Translations under genes and position numbers: made by a program
Part shown: one piece after another, positions 41,538-49,966 of the stretch
Layout: each line of letters begins with the position of its first letter
Position numbering within the stretch: position 1 is the stretch's first letter
IMG/VR virus record: IMGVR_UViG_3300036851_000065
Coordinates: 1-54,144 of that record
Length of the DNA stretch: 54,144 nucleotides
Direction: 5' to 3' (one strand)
Source of the DNA: a virus
Notes under the pieces: generated by a model
What the model saw: the letters and a program-made list of their open reading frames with translations, nothing else
Databases searched by the model: none
Told to the model about the DNA's origin: nothing

Positions 41538-41716
41538 TATGTGATAAATGTCAACAAGAAATAATATATGGCGTACAATTAATACAAGGAAATCTAAAAA
41601 TTACAGAGTATAGTCAAGACTCAGGACATGGCCCCAAGGTATACGTACAAGATGGTGGAATACAAAGATTCTATCATACAGAGTGCTTGGCTAACTTGGC
41701 TAAAGGGAGCCTATAA
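41504..41716 (+). CDS. Small zinc-ribbon-like protein
   Basis: 70 residues from ATG 41504, which overlaps the previous gene in another frame. CDKC (13-16) and a later HTEC (58-61) can form one zinc site. No enzyme motif. Probably a nucleic acid or protein adaptor. Confidence 0.65.
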   Translation: MPVKTITKTAVVCDKCQQEIIYGVQLIQGNLKITEYSQDSGHGPKVYVQDGGIQRFYHTECLANLAKGSL

Positions 41717-42033
41717 TGCCAGTTAATCGCATAGATTCTAAACATTTACATAGGCAGATTGCTTTTAGCACAGAAAAATTTGGTCCGGGTACTCGGACTA
41801 AGGGCGTAATAAATCACATTAAGAAAGAGCTTAAAGAAATAGAGGCCAATCCACTTGATCTGTATGAATGGGTTGACATTATTATCTTAGGTTTTGATGG
41901 TGCTTGGCGAGCGGGCTATAAACCACAAGAAATCATTGATGCTATTGTAGAAAAGCAAACAAAGAACGAACGTAGGGAGTGGCCCGACTGGAAAACCTCT
42001 AGTGCTGATAAAGCTATTGAGCATGTACGATGA
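41716..42033 (+). CDS. dATP/dGTP pyrophosphohydrolase-like (MazG superfamily)
   Basis: 105 residues from ATG 41716, one base into the previous stop. The characteristic run RQIAFSTEKFGPGTRTKGV followed by KKELKEIEANPLDLYEWVDI and GFDGAWRAG matches the DUF550/phage dATP/dGTP diphosphohydrolase family. The Glu-rich helix binds Mg. It adjusts dNTP pools or favours modified nucleotides. Confidence 0.85.
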   Translation: MPVNRIDSKHLHRQIAFSTEKFGPGTRTKGVINHIKKELKEIEANPLDLYEWVDIIILGFDGAWRAGYKPQEIIDAIVEKQTKNERREWPDWKTSSADKAIEHVR

Positions 42034-42206
42034 AAACTTTAGTAGTTATCGGTTTAACAGTCCTCATGATTTTGTTTTTTTCAATGCTAGAAGAAGAGAG
42101 TTTTGCCAAAGATTGTCATGCTGTTGATGGTGTGGTAATTGGCTATGGAGACGCTCGACAATGTATTGCTCCTGACGGGAGAATCATTCCAATTCGGGGT
42201 AGATAA
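42030..42206 (+). CDS. Small membrane-anchored protein with two Cys
   Basis: 58 residues from ATG 42030 (ATGA overlap). A single hydrophobic segment (MKTLVVIGLTVLMILFFS) is followed by an exported-looking domain with KDCHAVDG and RQCIAPDG, two Cys that could form a disulfide. Stop overlaps the next start as TAATG. A small inner-membrane or periplasmic phage protein; function unknown. Confidence 0.65.
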   Translation: MKTLVVIGLTVLMILFFSMLEEESFAKDCHAVDGVVIGYGDARQCIAPDGRIIPIRGR

Positions 42207-42412
42207 TGTGTAGCACATGTCAAACAACACAAGGGCCATTTATTACTATAGCTCCTAATGTTAAAGTATGCGGTCCTATTCAATATGAAAAAGAAACAGG
42301 CAGAATACGTGGCCGCGTGTTGGAGTGTAACAACAGGCGGCGGGCTCTAGAAAATCTTTGGTACGGTAAACCAGATATATTACAGGAGCCTATAGTTACT
42401 AAACAGGAGTAG
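42206..42412 (+). CDS. Small Cys-containing protein upstream of helicase
   Basis: 68 residues from ATG 42206. CSTC (2-5), KVCGPIQY and LECNNRRRA suggest a small zinc-binding protein. It ends in TAG (42410-42412); the DnaB helicase TTG start lies three bases later in the same frame, so amber suppression would fuse the two. Confidence 0.65.
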   Translation: MCSTCQTTQGPFITIAPNVKVCGPIQYEKETGRIRGRVLECNNRRRALENLWYGKPDILQEPIVTKQE

Positions 42413-42415
42413 TAT

Positions 42416-43702
42416 TTGAATATCATACCTCACGCTCTAGATTTTGAGAAAGCTGTTATAGCTTCCGTTTTACAAGACCCATTACTACTTCCTAAGATTC
42501 AAAACTTGGTAGAACCAGATGATTTTTATGGTGCAAACCATAAAGAGATATGGAAGGTTATTAATTCTTTTGAATTAGGTCAGGTTGACTCTCTTGCTGT
42601 AGCTGATAAACTTCGAACAGATGTACAACCTTACTTCAAGGAAATTGTAGAAGATAGTGATAGAATTCTTCCTTCGATTTCCAATGCTTTGTTTTACGCC
42701 GAGGTTATACATCAGAAGAGTAAGCTGCGGGCTGGAATTGAGCTAGGACAGAATATAATTGCGGCCTGTTACCAAGAGACAGATGCAGAAGAGGCTATTC
42801 AACAACTTGAAGAAATGTTTGCGCATTTCTTACAGAAAAGAGTGCTTGAAAATAAGTCTGAATCTACACAGGAATCATTTAAGCAATTTCTAAAGACGCT
42901 TGGCACTCGTGAACCAGACGATCCTAACGCAATAAGAACTGGCTTTAGAGAATTAGATTTACTCCTTCAAAGACTAGAAGGATTAATAGTATTAGCTGCT
43001 CGTCCCTCTATGGGTAAGACAGCACTAGCTTTGAATATCATTGCCAATGTAGCTGAGAAGCACCCTGTTTTATTCTTTTCATTAGAGCAGAGTGAAACAC
43101 AGGTATTTGAACGGCTACTAGCTTCCGAGGCAGAGCTACCTCTAGAGGATATTAGACTTGGTGTTTATGACACTGAGTTATTAGAGTCTGCTGAGAAGCG
43201 TTTGGTTTATCTCATGGAGAATATCCATGTAGATCAGAATGCTAACGTTTCTGTCTCTTACGTTACTTCTGTGTCCCGACAAAAGAAATATGAGTGGGGC
43301 AAGATCGGTCTTATAGTCATTGACTATCTGCACATAATGAAATTAGGAGCTAATAAAAATACTACCGACTTATTAGAAGATGCAGTACGGGAACTTCGTG
43401 CTTTAGGTAAAGAGTTAGATTGTCCGATTCTTTTGCTTGCGCAGTTATCTCGTGGTGTTGAATCTAATGAGAGAAAGAAGAATCGGCGACCAGAATTATC
43501 TGATTTAAGAGGGTCGGGTGGTATTGAACAAAGCGCGGACTCCGTAGTATTTCTCTATCGAGAATCTTATTACGATCAAGCTGGACTTGCCCCTGATGTA
43601 GATTATACAGAGGTTATTGTACGTAAGAACAGAAACGGTAGGCAGGGCAATATTAATCTAAAATGGTACCCAAAAATTGTAGCATTTAAGGATGAACGAT
43701 GA
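42416..43702 (+). CDS. dnaB: DnaB-like replicative helicase
   Basis: 428 residues from TTG 42416, with CAGGAG seven bases upstream. The N-terminal DnaB-type domain (ALDFEKAVIASVLQDP) is followed by the RecA-like ATPase: Walker A ARPSMGKT (195-202), Walker B LIVIDYLHI (299-307) and an SDLRGSGGIEQSADSV motif. It unwinds DNA at the phage fork. No primase was identified in the window. Confidence 0.94.
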   Translation: MNIIPHALDFEKAVIASVLQDPLLLPKIQNLVEPDDFYGANHKEIWKVINSFELGQVDSLAVADKLRTDVQPYFKEIVEDSDRILPSISNALFYAEVIHQKSKLRAGIELGQNIIAACYQETDAEEAIQQLEEMFAHFLQKRVLENKSESTQESFKQFLKTLGTREPDDPNAIRTGFRELDLLLQRLEGLIVLAARPSMGKTALALNIIANVAEKHPVLFFSLEQSETQVFERLLASEAELPLEDIRLGVYDTELLESAEKRLVYLMENIHVDQNANVSVSYVTSVSRQKKYEWGKIGLIVIDYLHIMKLGANKNTTDLLEDAVRELRALGKELDCPILLLAQLSRGVESNERKKNRRPELSDLRGSGGIEQSADSVVFLYRESYYDQAGLAPDVDYTEVIVRKNRNGRQGNINLKWYPKIVAFKDER

Positions 43703-43881
43703 CAGCAGATGAATTAATGTCAAGTTTAGAAGGTTTACCTACGGATGATCCCGAAGGTGATCACAGTATGATAGACCAAATTATTGCAGATTATCTAGCG
43801 TACCGAGTTGAGCAAGACGATCCTTTAGCCTCTCATATTTTAGAGGTTTGGGAACAAATAGAAGTTAAATGGTATTCGTAG
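43699..43881 (+). CDS. Hypothetical acidic protein
   Basis: 60 residues, start overlapping the helicase stop by four bases. Acidic and helical (MIDQIIADYLAYRVEQDD). No motif. It may bind the helicase, being translationally coupled to it. Confidence 0.62.
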   Translation: MTADELMSSLEGLPTDDPEGDHSMIDQIIADYLAYRVEQDDPLASHILEVWEQIEVKWYS

Positions 43882-43936
43882 TCATGAGCCTATAAAACAA
43901 GGCTCTACAGCTATTATACAGGCGGTGGGAACAAGT

Positions 43937-44071
43937 ATGAAGCGGTTGTTACGTTGGATTTTGCCTGACGATATGTGGAAAAACTTTCGATTAGATGTTT
44001 GGATATTCACTGGTCAACTTTATTGGCACGTGGTTAGATATGATTTTTGGGAAGAGAAAAAAGAAAAATAA
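43937..44071 (+). CDS. Small basic aromatic protein
   Basis: 44 residues from ATG 43937 preceded by GGTGGGAACAAG. Basic and Trp-rich (MKRLLRWILPDDMWKN), ending EEKKEK. A weak amphipathic segment is possible. Unrecognised. Confidence 0.45.
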   Translation: MKRLLRWILPDDMWKNFRLDVWIFTGQLYWHVVRYDFWEEKKEK

Positions 44072-44085
44072 GGGGATGATTCTTA

Positions 44086-44259
44086 GTGGCACGATTTATG
44101 AGCTACAATGACAAAAAATGGTGGTGGTTTATTCTCTACCTTAACATGGCTGGTACTAAGAAAGCTGACCCTGATACATATGACATGCTATTAGATATGA
44201 TGTTGATTGTCTTTAACCAAGAAGAGGATAGTACACGCACTAGAAGGTTGTTTATGTAA
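44086..44259 (+). CDS. Small hypothetical protein
   Basis: 57 residues from GTG 44086 with AGGGGATG upstream. The Trp-rich start (KKWWWFILYLNMAG) is followed by a helical acidic region. Its TAA stop is followed directly by ATG 44260. No function inferred. Confidence 0.5.
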   Translation: MARFMSYNDKKWWWFILYLNMAGTKKADPDTYDMLLDMMLIVFNQEEDSTRTRRLFM

Positions 44260-44895
44260 ATGGTACGAATGGTTCGTCAAAAGAAAGAGTGGGTATGCGC
44301 TAAATGCGAGACTAAATACCTTGCTTGGCAAGGAATATGTAATGATTGTGGATTTGGCGGAACGCTAGAAGAGAAAGAATTAATACCTTCTAAGACTGTA
44401 TCAAAAGAAACTCCTGTGCGTAGAAAGATACGACGTAGATGGAAAGACTCTGAACGCGGTATAGCACGTAGAATGCAAGACGTTGATGGCGCTGATCCCA
44501 TGTTCTCAAAGATTACCACAAGTACAGGTAGAGTGGGGGCTATAACCCATCTTCAATTTGATGCTGTATCAAAGAACTATGTTACCGAAAATAAGAACGT
44601 GGTGTTAGCCAAGTGGATTATAGATGCTTGGATACAGATACAGCAACGCGCTATTGATTTCAACAAACAGCCACTACTGCACTTTGATCCCCCCAACATG
44701 CCCAAAACATTTCCCATTAATGGCACAAAACAGAAGACTGAAACTATGGCAATTATAACACAATCTCGCCATGAGGATTTGATTCGTTGCGAGCAAGCTC
44801 TCACTGTTGCCCTTGAAGCTCTTGTAGCCAACGAAGATGAATCATACGCGGTAGAACTTATAGATAATATATTACACCCACATAATAACTCCTAG
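44260..44895 (+). CDS. Zinc-ribbon plus PD-(D/E)XK nuclease-like protein
   Basis: 211 residues from ATG 44260. The N-terminal WVCAKCETKYLAWQGICNDCG resembles the RadA/zinc-ribbon C-x2-C...C-x2-C fold (13-33). Downstream STGRVGAITHLQFDAVSKNY then TENKNV gives Asp...Glu-x-Lys, the core of PD-(D/E)XK nucleases such as Holliday junction resolvases. It would act on branched DNA during replication or packaging. The stop is TAG. Confidence 0.65.
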   Translation: MVRMVRQKKEWVCAKCETKYLAWQGICNDCGFGGTLEEKELIPSKTVSKETPVRRKIRRRWKDSERGIARRMQDVDGADPMFSKITTSTGRVGAITHLQFDAVSKNYVTENKNVVLAKWIIDAWIQIQQRAIDFNKQPLLHFDPPNMPKTFPINGTKQKTETMAIITQSRHEDLIRCEQALTVALEALVANEDESYAVELIDNILHPHNNS

Positions 44896-44911
44896 AATTA
44901 AGGGGGTTTAA

Positions 44912-44989
44912 ATGAGACAAGGCAGAAAGAATTCGTGGTTGATACCAAACTTATCAAGAGGGTTGACAATCGAGAAGATCGGTCTATAG
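44912..44989 (+). other. Out-of-frame ORF with strong ribosome binding site
   Basis: ATG 44912 follows AAGGGGGTTTAA and opens a 25-codon frame ending TAG, overlapping the start of the gene annotated at 44935 in another frame. It may be an overlapping leader, or a one-base indel may have split a single start region. Confidence 0.4.
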
Positions 44990-45255
44990 TATTAGGGCAA
45001 GTCCAGAAGGGTTTGACAAGGCAATTTCCCCCTAATGAAGATGGAGGTATCAAGATACCTGATGATGTATGGAGCGAGTGGATAACTGTTGCGCAGTATT
45101 TATGTCATGTATTTCCTGATCCTGATATCTATGATTTATTCATTTGGATTAGAGAAGAACTTAACGGTTGCCAGCCATTATCCGACGCTCAAATTGAGCG
45201 TGCTGACTATGAAATTGAACGTGAGTTAGCGCGTGAATCTAGAAAGTTTGATTGA
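44935..45255 (+). CDS. Hypothetical protein
   Basis: 106 residues from GTG 44935. Protein-like sequence continues in frame upstream (ETRQKEF) to TAA, while the strong ribosome binding site belongs to ATG 44912 in another frame, so the true start is unclear. It has a helical DPDIYDLFIWIREELNG region and no catalytic motif. It overlaps the next gene by 23 bases. Confidence 0.6.
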   Translation: MVDTKLIKRVDNREDRSIVLGQVQKGLTRQFPPNEDGGIKIPDDVWSEWITVAQYLCHVFPDPDIYDLFIWIREELNGCQPLSDAQIERADYEIERELARESRKFD

Positions 45256-45532
45256 AGAAGTTAGAACATACATCAACTCGATTGATGTTACACAAGAAGG
45301 GGAACATATTTATTCGAACTATGAAGAGATAATTGCTATTAGTTTACGTCTCCAAGAAATACATAATGAGATAGCCCTTCTAGAAATTAGAGGGGAAGCT
45401 ACTAATGAGCTAAAGAAATTTCGCACAATGGTATTGGATTCTTCGCTTGAACGTCTTGATAAACTCGCTGTGTTTGAATCGAGAAAAATTACAGCTAAGA
45501 GGCAAGAGTGGGAAATGAATGGAAAGGATTAA
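45233..45532 (+). CDS. Hypothetical coiled-coil protein
   Basis: 99 residues from GTG 45233, overlapping the previous gene. Nearly all helical with heptad-like spacing (LRLQEIHNEIALLEIRGEAT). No catalytic motif. Probably a small cytoplasmic partner protein. Confidence 0.6.
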   Translation: MNLESLIEEVRTYINSIDVTQEGEHIYSNYEEIIAISLRLQEIHNEIALLEIRGEATNELKKFRTMVLDSSLERLDKLAVFESRKITAKRQEWEMNGKD

Positions 45533-45536
45533 ATAA

Positions 45537-45779
45537 GTGGCCGCTCCTGTTGTTTATAATGATTCTACATATCAAACAGTTATTATTTTTCGTGGGCCTT
45601 TAACTGAGGCCATTATAACAGATATAGAGCTAGGTGTAACTGCTAAGGGATACGCTAAGCTCAATGAAACTGATGAGTACGATAAAGATTTTGGTGAATA
45701 CCTTGCGCTAGTTAGAGCAACTAGCAGACTTCTTTCTAAGCTAGAAAAAAGAGCAGTAAAGAATGGAGCTTATCGGTGA
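45537..45779 (+). CDS. Hypothetical protein
   Basis: 80 residues from GTG 45537 after AAAGGATT. Starts with two beta strands (TYQTVIIFRG) followed by helices. Not recognised. Stop overlaps the next start as GTGA. Confidence 0.6.
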   Translation: MAAPVVYNDSTYQTVIIFRGPLTEAIITDIELGVTAKGYAKLNETDEYDKDFGEYLALVRATSRLLSKLEKRAVKNGAYR

Positions 45780-45940
45780 GCGCAGCCGTTGGTTATTGGA
45801 TCGCTATGATCCTAATTGGTTTTAATCTTGGTGTGATAGTTGCAAGTACAGCTAATATTTTTATCCTTGTTTCTTTAGTGCTTTCAACAGTAGTTGCAAT
45901 CTATTCTATACTGAATGGTTTTGAAGCGGAGGTAAGTTAG
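45776..45940 (+). CDS. Two-helix membrane mini-protein
   Basis: 54 residues from GTG 45776. Two hydrophobic segments (about 5-23 and 27-46, both Ile/Val/Leu rich) with a short loop. TAG stop, directly followed by GTG 45941 of the next gene, which has its own GGAGG upstream. Could be an antiholin-like or host-modifying membrane peptide; no family. Confidence 0.6.
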   Translation: MSAAVGYWIAMILIGFNLGVIVASTANIFILVSLVLSTVVAIYSILNGFEAEVS

Positions 45941-46228
45941 GTGTCACTTAGAGAGTACAAGAAAGCTGTAGATCGAACAGGTATAGCACAACTGACTCTT
46001 ACTAATGACAAGGGTGAAGCTCACTTTGTTGGTAATGCTGTTAGCATGACCCATCTAAAGAACGATAAGTTAAAGTTTCGTTGGAATATTGAAGAGCAGC
46101 AAGACTGGTATAAGTATACCCACGCTCTCTTACACGTTGGACCTAGGATTTATCTGGCCTATGAAATTGCGGGGCTAAACTTAGCCCCCGACACAGGAAA
46201 GATTGAGTTTGTGTTCACAGATTTATAA
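45941..46228 (+). CDS. Hypothetical protein
   Basis: 95 residues from GTG 45941, with GCGGAGG nine bases upstream. Alternating beta strands (IAQLTLTNDKGEAHFVG), with HVGPRIYLAYEIAG near the end. No motif recognised. It lies just upstream of a RecB-like nuclease. Confidence 0.62.
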   Translation: MSLREYKKAVDRTGIAQLTLTNDKGEAHFVGNAVSMTHLKNDKLKFRWNIEEQQDWYKYTHALLHVGPRIYLAYEIAGLNLAPDTGKIEFVFTDL

Positions 46229-46237
46229 GAGGACTAG

Positions 46238-47011
46238 TTGGAATTAAAGCAAATATCGTACACCTATCTTAATACTCTAGCGTGTTCATATCAAACGTTC
46301 TTAAAGTATGAGGGCAAAATTAAAGGCCCGACTACACCGCCTCTGGCTCTAGGTAATGCTCTGCATTTTTCATTAGAGAACGGATTTCTTCAGCCTATTT
46401 TTTCCGAGAAAAAGTTTATTGATTTATTCACTGAGGAATTCCATCGGATCATCGAAGATGAAGATGTATTCATTACCTATCCAGAGTTAAAGAAAAACGA
46501 GGCCGAAGGTATTGAAATAATATCTCGGTACTGGAATGATATGGAACGAGGGAAATTAACTAAGGCTCCCCTCGCAGTAGAGAAAGAGTTTCGTCTCCCT
46601 ATAGCTGGTATTGATATTGTTGGTAAGATAGATAAGATCGAAAGATTGCCAGACAATACCCTTGCAGTTACCGACTATAAATCAGGAAAGATGAAGCCTG
46701 ATCCGTGGTTCCTCCGCAGGAATCTACAGTTTACGGCCTATTATATGGCCGTGTACATGATCTACGGGGAGTACCCGAGCAAGATCATATGGCATCACTT
46801 ACGTACCGGCTCTCTAATAGAGACTCAGCGTGATGAATGGGACATAAAAAACTTAACGCGCAACATTGAAGCAGCTATTAAGCTGCGTGCTGACGACACC
46901 CGTTATCGTATTTATAATGATCGTGTTTGTAATTATTGTCCCTTCTCTGGTAACGGAGGCGCGTGTGACGATAAAGATTTAGAAGCGAGGATACTGGCTA
47001 ACCGTGGATAG
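46238..47011 (+). CDS. RecB/Cas4-like PD-(D/E)XK exonuclease with Cys cluster
   Basis: 257 residues from TTG 46238. Motifs: ALGNALHFSLE (His43), GKIDKIE (Asp132), TDYKSGK (Asp146, Lys148) and QFTAYYMA. Cys16 with C-x2-C...C near 231-243 (CNYCPFSGNGGAC) matches the four-Cys iron-sulfur cluster of Cas4/AddB-type nucleases. It probably processes DNA ends for recombination or degrades host DNA. Confidence 0.87.
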   Translation: MELKQISYTYLNTLACSYQTFLKYEGKIKGPTTPPLALGNALHFSLENGFLQPIFSEKKFIDLFTEEFHRIIEDEDVFITYPELKKNEAEGIEIISRYWNDMERGKLTKAPLAVEKEFRLPIAGIDIVGKIDKIERLPDNTLAVTDYKSGKMKPDPWFLRRNLQFTAYYMAVYMIYGEYPSKIIWHHLRTGSLIETQRDEWDIKNLTRNIEAAIKLRADDTRYRIYNDRVCNYCPFSGNGGACDDKDLEARILANRG

Positions 47012-47489
47012 TATACAGTTAACATCAAGATTAGACCCGTATTTTATTATAGCTGAGGAAGTAGCTAAACGCTCTCCTTGTACACGTAGACAATACGGAT
47101 CAGTTATTGCTTTCAATGGCCCCGAAATTTATTGGACAGGCGAGTGTAACAAACGATTATCCGCTTGTTGTAATGGGGTATGTGCAAGAGATACATTTAA
47201 CACAAAGCACGGGCAGCGTACAGAAGTCGGGGCTGAAATTCACAGCGAAGTAGCAGCACTTATTGATACTAATCTCAAAGCAAATGAGTCTCATTTCATT
47301 TTGGTTGGTTTTGAAAAGGGGCACGAGCTAAGAGGATCAAACGTTTACCCATGCCATGCTTGTGCATTATCCATTAAATACGCGGGCTATAGATATATCT
47401 ACATAAAGAACACCGATGATTTCATCGTACCGATATCAATCAGCGAGATATTGAAATATAGGGAGGACGAGTGGGAACCAGATGCCTAA
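47004..47489 (+). CDS. dCMP deaminase-like enzyme
   Basis: 161 residues from GTG 47004, overlapping the nuclease gene by eight bases. Zinc catalytic motifs HSEVAAL (His80, Glu82) and PCHAC (Cys117, Cys120) define the cytidine/deoxycytidylate deaminase family. Extra Cys (48, 55, 56, 60) may bind a second zinc, as in T4 dCMP deaminase. It would supply dUMP for dTTP synthesis. Confidence 0.85.
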   Translation: MDSIQLTSRLDPYFIIAEEVAKRSPCTRRQYGSVIAFNGPEIYWTGECNKRLSACCNGVCARDTFNTKHGQRTEVGAEIHSEVAALIDTNLKANESHFILVGFEKGHELRGSNVYPCHACALSIKYAGYRYIYIKNTDDFIVPISISEILKYREDEWEPDA

Positions 47490-47679
47490 TCAAATTGAAA
47501 TGATACAAGAATACGCATCAGATATTTGGCCTGTTCATAATCTCTATGAAGTAGGACAACTAATATACGTTCTCCGTAACATGGGGGACACTGAATTAGC
47601 TGGCAGGCTAGAAGAGTGGAAATCTCGTATGGAAACACGAATCCATGCTGAGTTTAGTCAACCACAAGAGGCAGTTTAA
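47482..47679 (+). CDS. Hypothetical protein
   Basis: 65 residues from ATG 47482, overlapping the deaminase stop by eight bases. Helical (LYEVGQLIYVLRNMGDTELA), no motif. Coupled to its neighbours by overlap at both ends. Confidence 0.6.
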   Translation: MPNQIEMIQEYASDIWPVHNLYEVGQLIYVLRNMGDTELAGRLEEWKSRMETRIHAEFSQPQEAV

Positions 47680-48047
47680 TGGGATACTTTACTTCATTCA
47701 CACTAATATTAAAGGCCGATGATCCCGACCACATTAAAGCTGTTAATGAATACATAGAAAACCTAACTAGTGATGATGAGGCCAAAGAAGGTTTTAGTTC
47801 TGATTATATTTCTGGCATGTATCAACGTTTGGACGGTGTTTGGAAATCATCAGATCGTTGGAAATGGTATGAACATGATGACGACATGAAAATATTGTCA
47901 TCTGAATTTCCTGAGGTTCTTTTTATCCTTTACGGTGAGGGTGAAGAGAACGGAGATATTTGGCGCTCATACTATAAGAATGGTAAGATGAAAACACTTA
48001 CTGCCCGTATTGTATTTGATGAATATGATCCTAAGGAGTTAGAATGA
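47679..48047 (+). CDS. Hypothetical acidic protein
   Basis: 122 residues from ATG 47679. A mixed alpha/beta protein rich in Asp, Glu and Trp (VWKSSDRWKWYEHDDDM). No known motif. Overlaps the next start by four bases. Confidence 0.6.
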   Translation: MGYFTSFTLILKADDPDHIKAVNEYIENLTSDDEAKEGFSSDYISGMYQRLDGVWKSSDRWKWYEHDDDMKILSSEFPEVLFILYGEGEENGDIWRSYYKNGKMKTLTARIVFDEYDPKELE

Positions 48048-48484
48048 GTCAAAAAACTTTAGAGTTACTACAAACAGGTGGTCGCTCTTTAGAAGAAGCA
48101 AAAGCAATCATTAAGGCTGGTCATCCGCCCGAAGCTGAGGGTGTAATACTAGTAGATTTTGATGCGACATTATATCCGTATGGATATTTATTTGATGCTC
48201 CTGCACCACTACCCGGCGCGGCTGAATTCATGCAAGCCGTAGCTGCGGCGGGCTACAAAGCTATTATCTTCACGTCTAGGCTGTCTCCACGATGGTTAGA
48301 GTCAGTAGGTCAGACTGCGCAGCAACATATTGATTACATTACCGAAGTATGTAACCGTGATGGTATTCCATTCACTGATATTATTGGTGAAAAGGTACCA
48401 AGTATTGCGATCTACGATGACAAAGCAGTACGAGTAAAAGATTGGGCCTCTATAGATCACTCTAAGTACGGGGTGAATTTATGA
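48044..48484 (+). CDS. HAD-family phosphatase
   Basis: 146 residues from ATG 48044. The HAD motif I is VDFDATL (Asp38, Asp40), followed by motif II-like IIFTSRL and a motif III/IV YDDKAV with Asp for the metal. It may act on nucleotides (5'(3')-deoxyribonucleotidase type), as it lies among dNTP-metabolism genes. Confidence 0.82.
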   Translation: MSQKTLELLQTGGRSLEEAKAIIKAGHPPEAEGVILVDFDATLYPYGYLFDAPAPLPGAAEFMQAVAAAGYKAIIFTSRLSPRWLESVGQTAQQHIDYITEVCNRDGIPFTDIIGEKVPSIAIYDDKAVRVKDWASIDHSKYGVNL

Positions 48485-49029
48485 GGATAGCTTTCTTTGG
48501 ACCGATGTGTTCGGGTAAAACTTACTGTGCAGACTACTTAGTTAAGAATCGCGGTTTCACCAAAGTTAATTTCGCTTACAAGTTAAAGAAATTAGCAGCA
48601 GAAATCTTTGATGTTCATACTAAAGACGGGCACGACAGAATTGTACTACAACAACTAGGACAAAAAATGCGTGAGATTGATCCTGATGTTTGGGTTAAGC
48701 TTGCGTTGAAGGAAGTAGCATTTCATGAGTATGCTAATGGTACAGAGAGATTTGTGTTTGATGATCTTCGATACATGAATGAAGCTTCGGCATTAAAAGA
48801 AGCGGGCTTTACGTTGGTACGTGTGTACGTTCCTGAGAACATACGACTACAAAGAATTAAAGACCTTTATCCTAACACACCCGAAGATTCAGCATCGCAT
48901 TCATCTGAGCTAGAGTGGGCAAATATTGTTCCCGATCTTATAATTGACTCTGCCTATCCTGACTCACCTAATCAACAAATTGATAATTTTTTGGGGAAGA
49001 TTTCCCCGACTTTTTCAGAAAGGATATAA
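48481..49029 (+). CDS. Deoxynucleoside monophosphate kinase-like protein
   Basis: 182 residues from ATG 48481, overlapping the HAD gene by four bases. P-loop GPMCSGKT (7-14); later FDDLRYMNEASALKEAGFTLVRV matches the dNMP kinase/T4 gp1-like family (Asp-Arg substrate region). It phosphorylates dNMPs to dNDPs. A paralogue lies at 49391. Confidence 0.8.
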   Translation: MRIAFFGPMCSGKTYCADYLVKNRGFTKVNFAYKLKKLAAEIFDVHTKDGHDRIVLQQLGQKMREIDPDVWVKLALKEVAFHEYANGTERFVFDDLRYMNEASALKEAGFTLVRVYVPENIRLQRIKDLYPNTPEDSASHSSELEWANIVPDLIIDSAYPDSPNQQIDNFLGKISPTFSERI

Positions 49030-49034
49030 ATATA

Positions 49035-49425
49035 ATGGCAGATAGAATTAAAGGGTTCAAGATATCGTTTTATGATGATGAAATTGAGCCTTTCGAATTA
49101 ATTAGGCAGTATCAGGACCCGGAGGGCTGGTACATCACGGATGCCGGACTCAACGAGGACGAGACGGGCTATTATATTGGGGCTAGCGGTACGGGGACTC
49201 AATGGAGCAGCGAGACATGTAGGCATTGCTGTAACTAAAGAATGGTTAGATAAAGTTACAGAAATTGTAGGTCGTCGTACTCGTAATGATCAAGCTAAAT
49301 TGTGGAATAATCCCTTTAATACTAGTACTTCTACGGCTACAAAAAATTTAGAGTTTAATATGCAATATGAGAATGAAGATGTAAGCTTGGGTGAGAAATG
49401 CTGTGGCGGACTCTGCTGCAATTAG
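49035..49425 (+). CDS. Hypothetical protein split by a frameshift at GGGG
   Basis: ATG 49035 opens a frame that ends at 49238, while a second frame continues from the GGGG run at 49179-49182 to TAG 49425. The first frame reads naturally up to GYYIG (residue 49); after that it becomes SSETCRHCCN, whereas the +1 frame reads LAVRGLNGAARHVGIAV. Joining them gives 129 residues. Either a programmed +1 shift or an extra G in the assembly explains this. Function not recognised. Confidence 0.6.
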
Positions 49426-49966
49426 GATTGCTTTTGTAGGACTACATAATTCAGGTAAAACCTTTGCCGCTCATTATCTATATAAGCACCATAATTTTAA
49501 AACAGTAAAGATGATGGACGGTACAGCTAAGGTTGTTAAGTGGTTCTATAAGTATCGTTCTCATGAGAGGATTAAATGGGAACGTCGTGTTGAGTTCTAT
49601 GACGCTCTCTATACTCTTGATCCTGACATACACGTTGATTATTTACTCCGTCGATTGGACGGGGGCCAAGAAACTACTCGTGATGTAGTAGTAGATGATG
49701 TTAGATACGCTAATGAAGTTATCAAATTACATAAGGCTGGATTTATCATCGTTCGTATGACGATGGAAAATGAAAGACTTAAAAGGATCGTAACCAATAA
49801 GCATACGGGCAAGAATAGAGTTTCTCTCAACGAGCAGTTCAACAAGAAGAACAGCGTTTATCCTGTCGATTATAGCATTATTAATGTTACCACTGAGGGT
49901 TTATATAAGATGTTAGATAATCTTGTGGAAAAAGAGCGGGCTAAACGACAAATAGTTGACATTTAG
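49391..49966 (+). CDS. P-loop kinase, paralogue of dNMP kinase
   Basis: 191 residues from GTG 49391; GTG 49403 is an alternative start. P-loop GLHNSGKT (17-24) and VVDDVRYANEVIKLHKAGFIIVR share the plan of the 48481 protein. It has more basic residues and no clear base-recognition motif. It might be a second nucleotide kinase with different specificity. Stop TAG. Confidence 0.75.
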   Translation: MRNAVADSAAIRIAFVGLHNSGKTFAAHYLYKHHNFKTVKMMDGTAKVVKWFYKYRSHERIKWERRVEFYDALYTLDPDIHVDYLLRRLDGGQETTRDVVVDDVRYANEVIKLHKAGFIIVRMTMENERLKRIVTNKHTGKNRVSLNEQFNKKNSVYPVDYSIINVTTEGLYKMLDNLVEKERAKRQIVDI

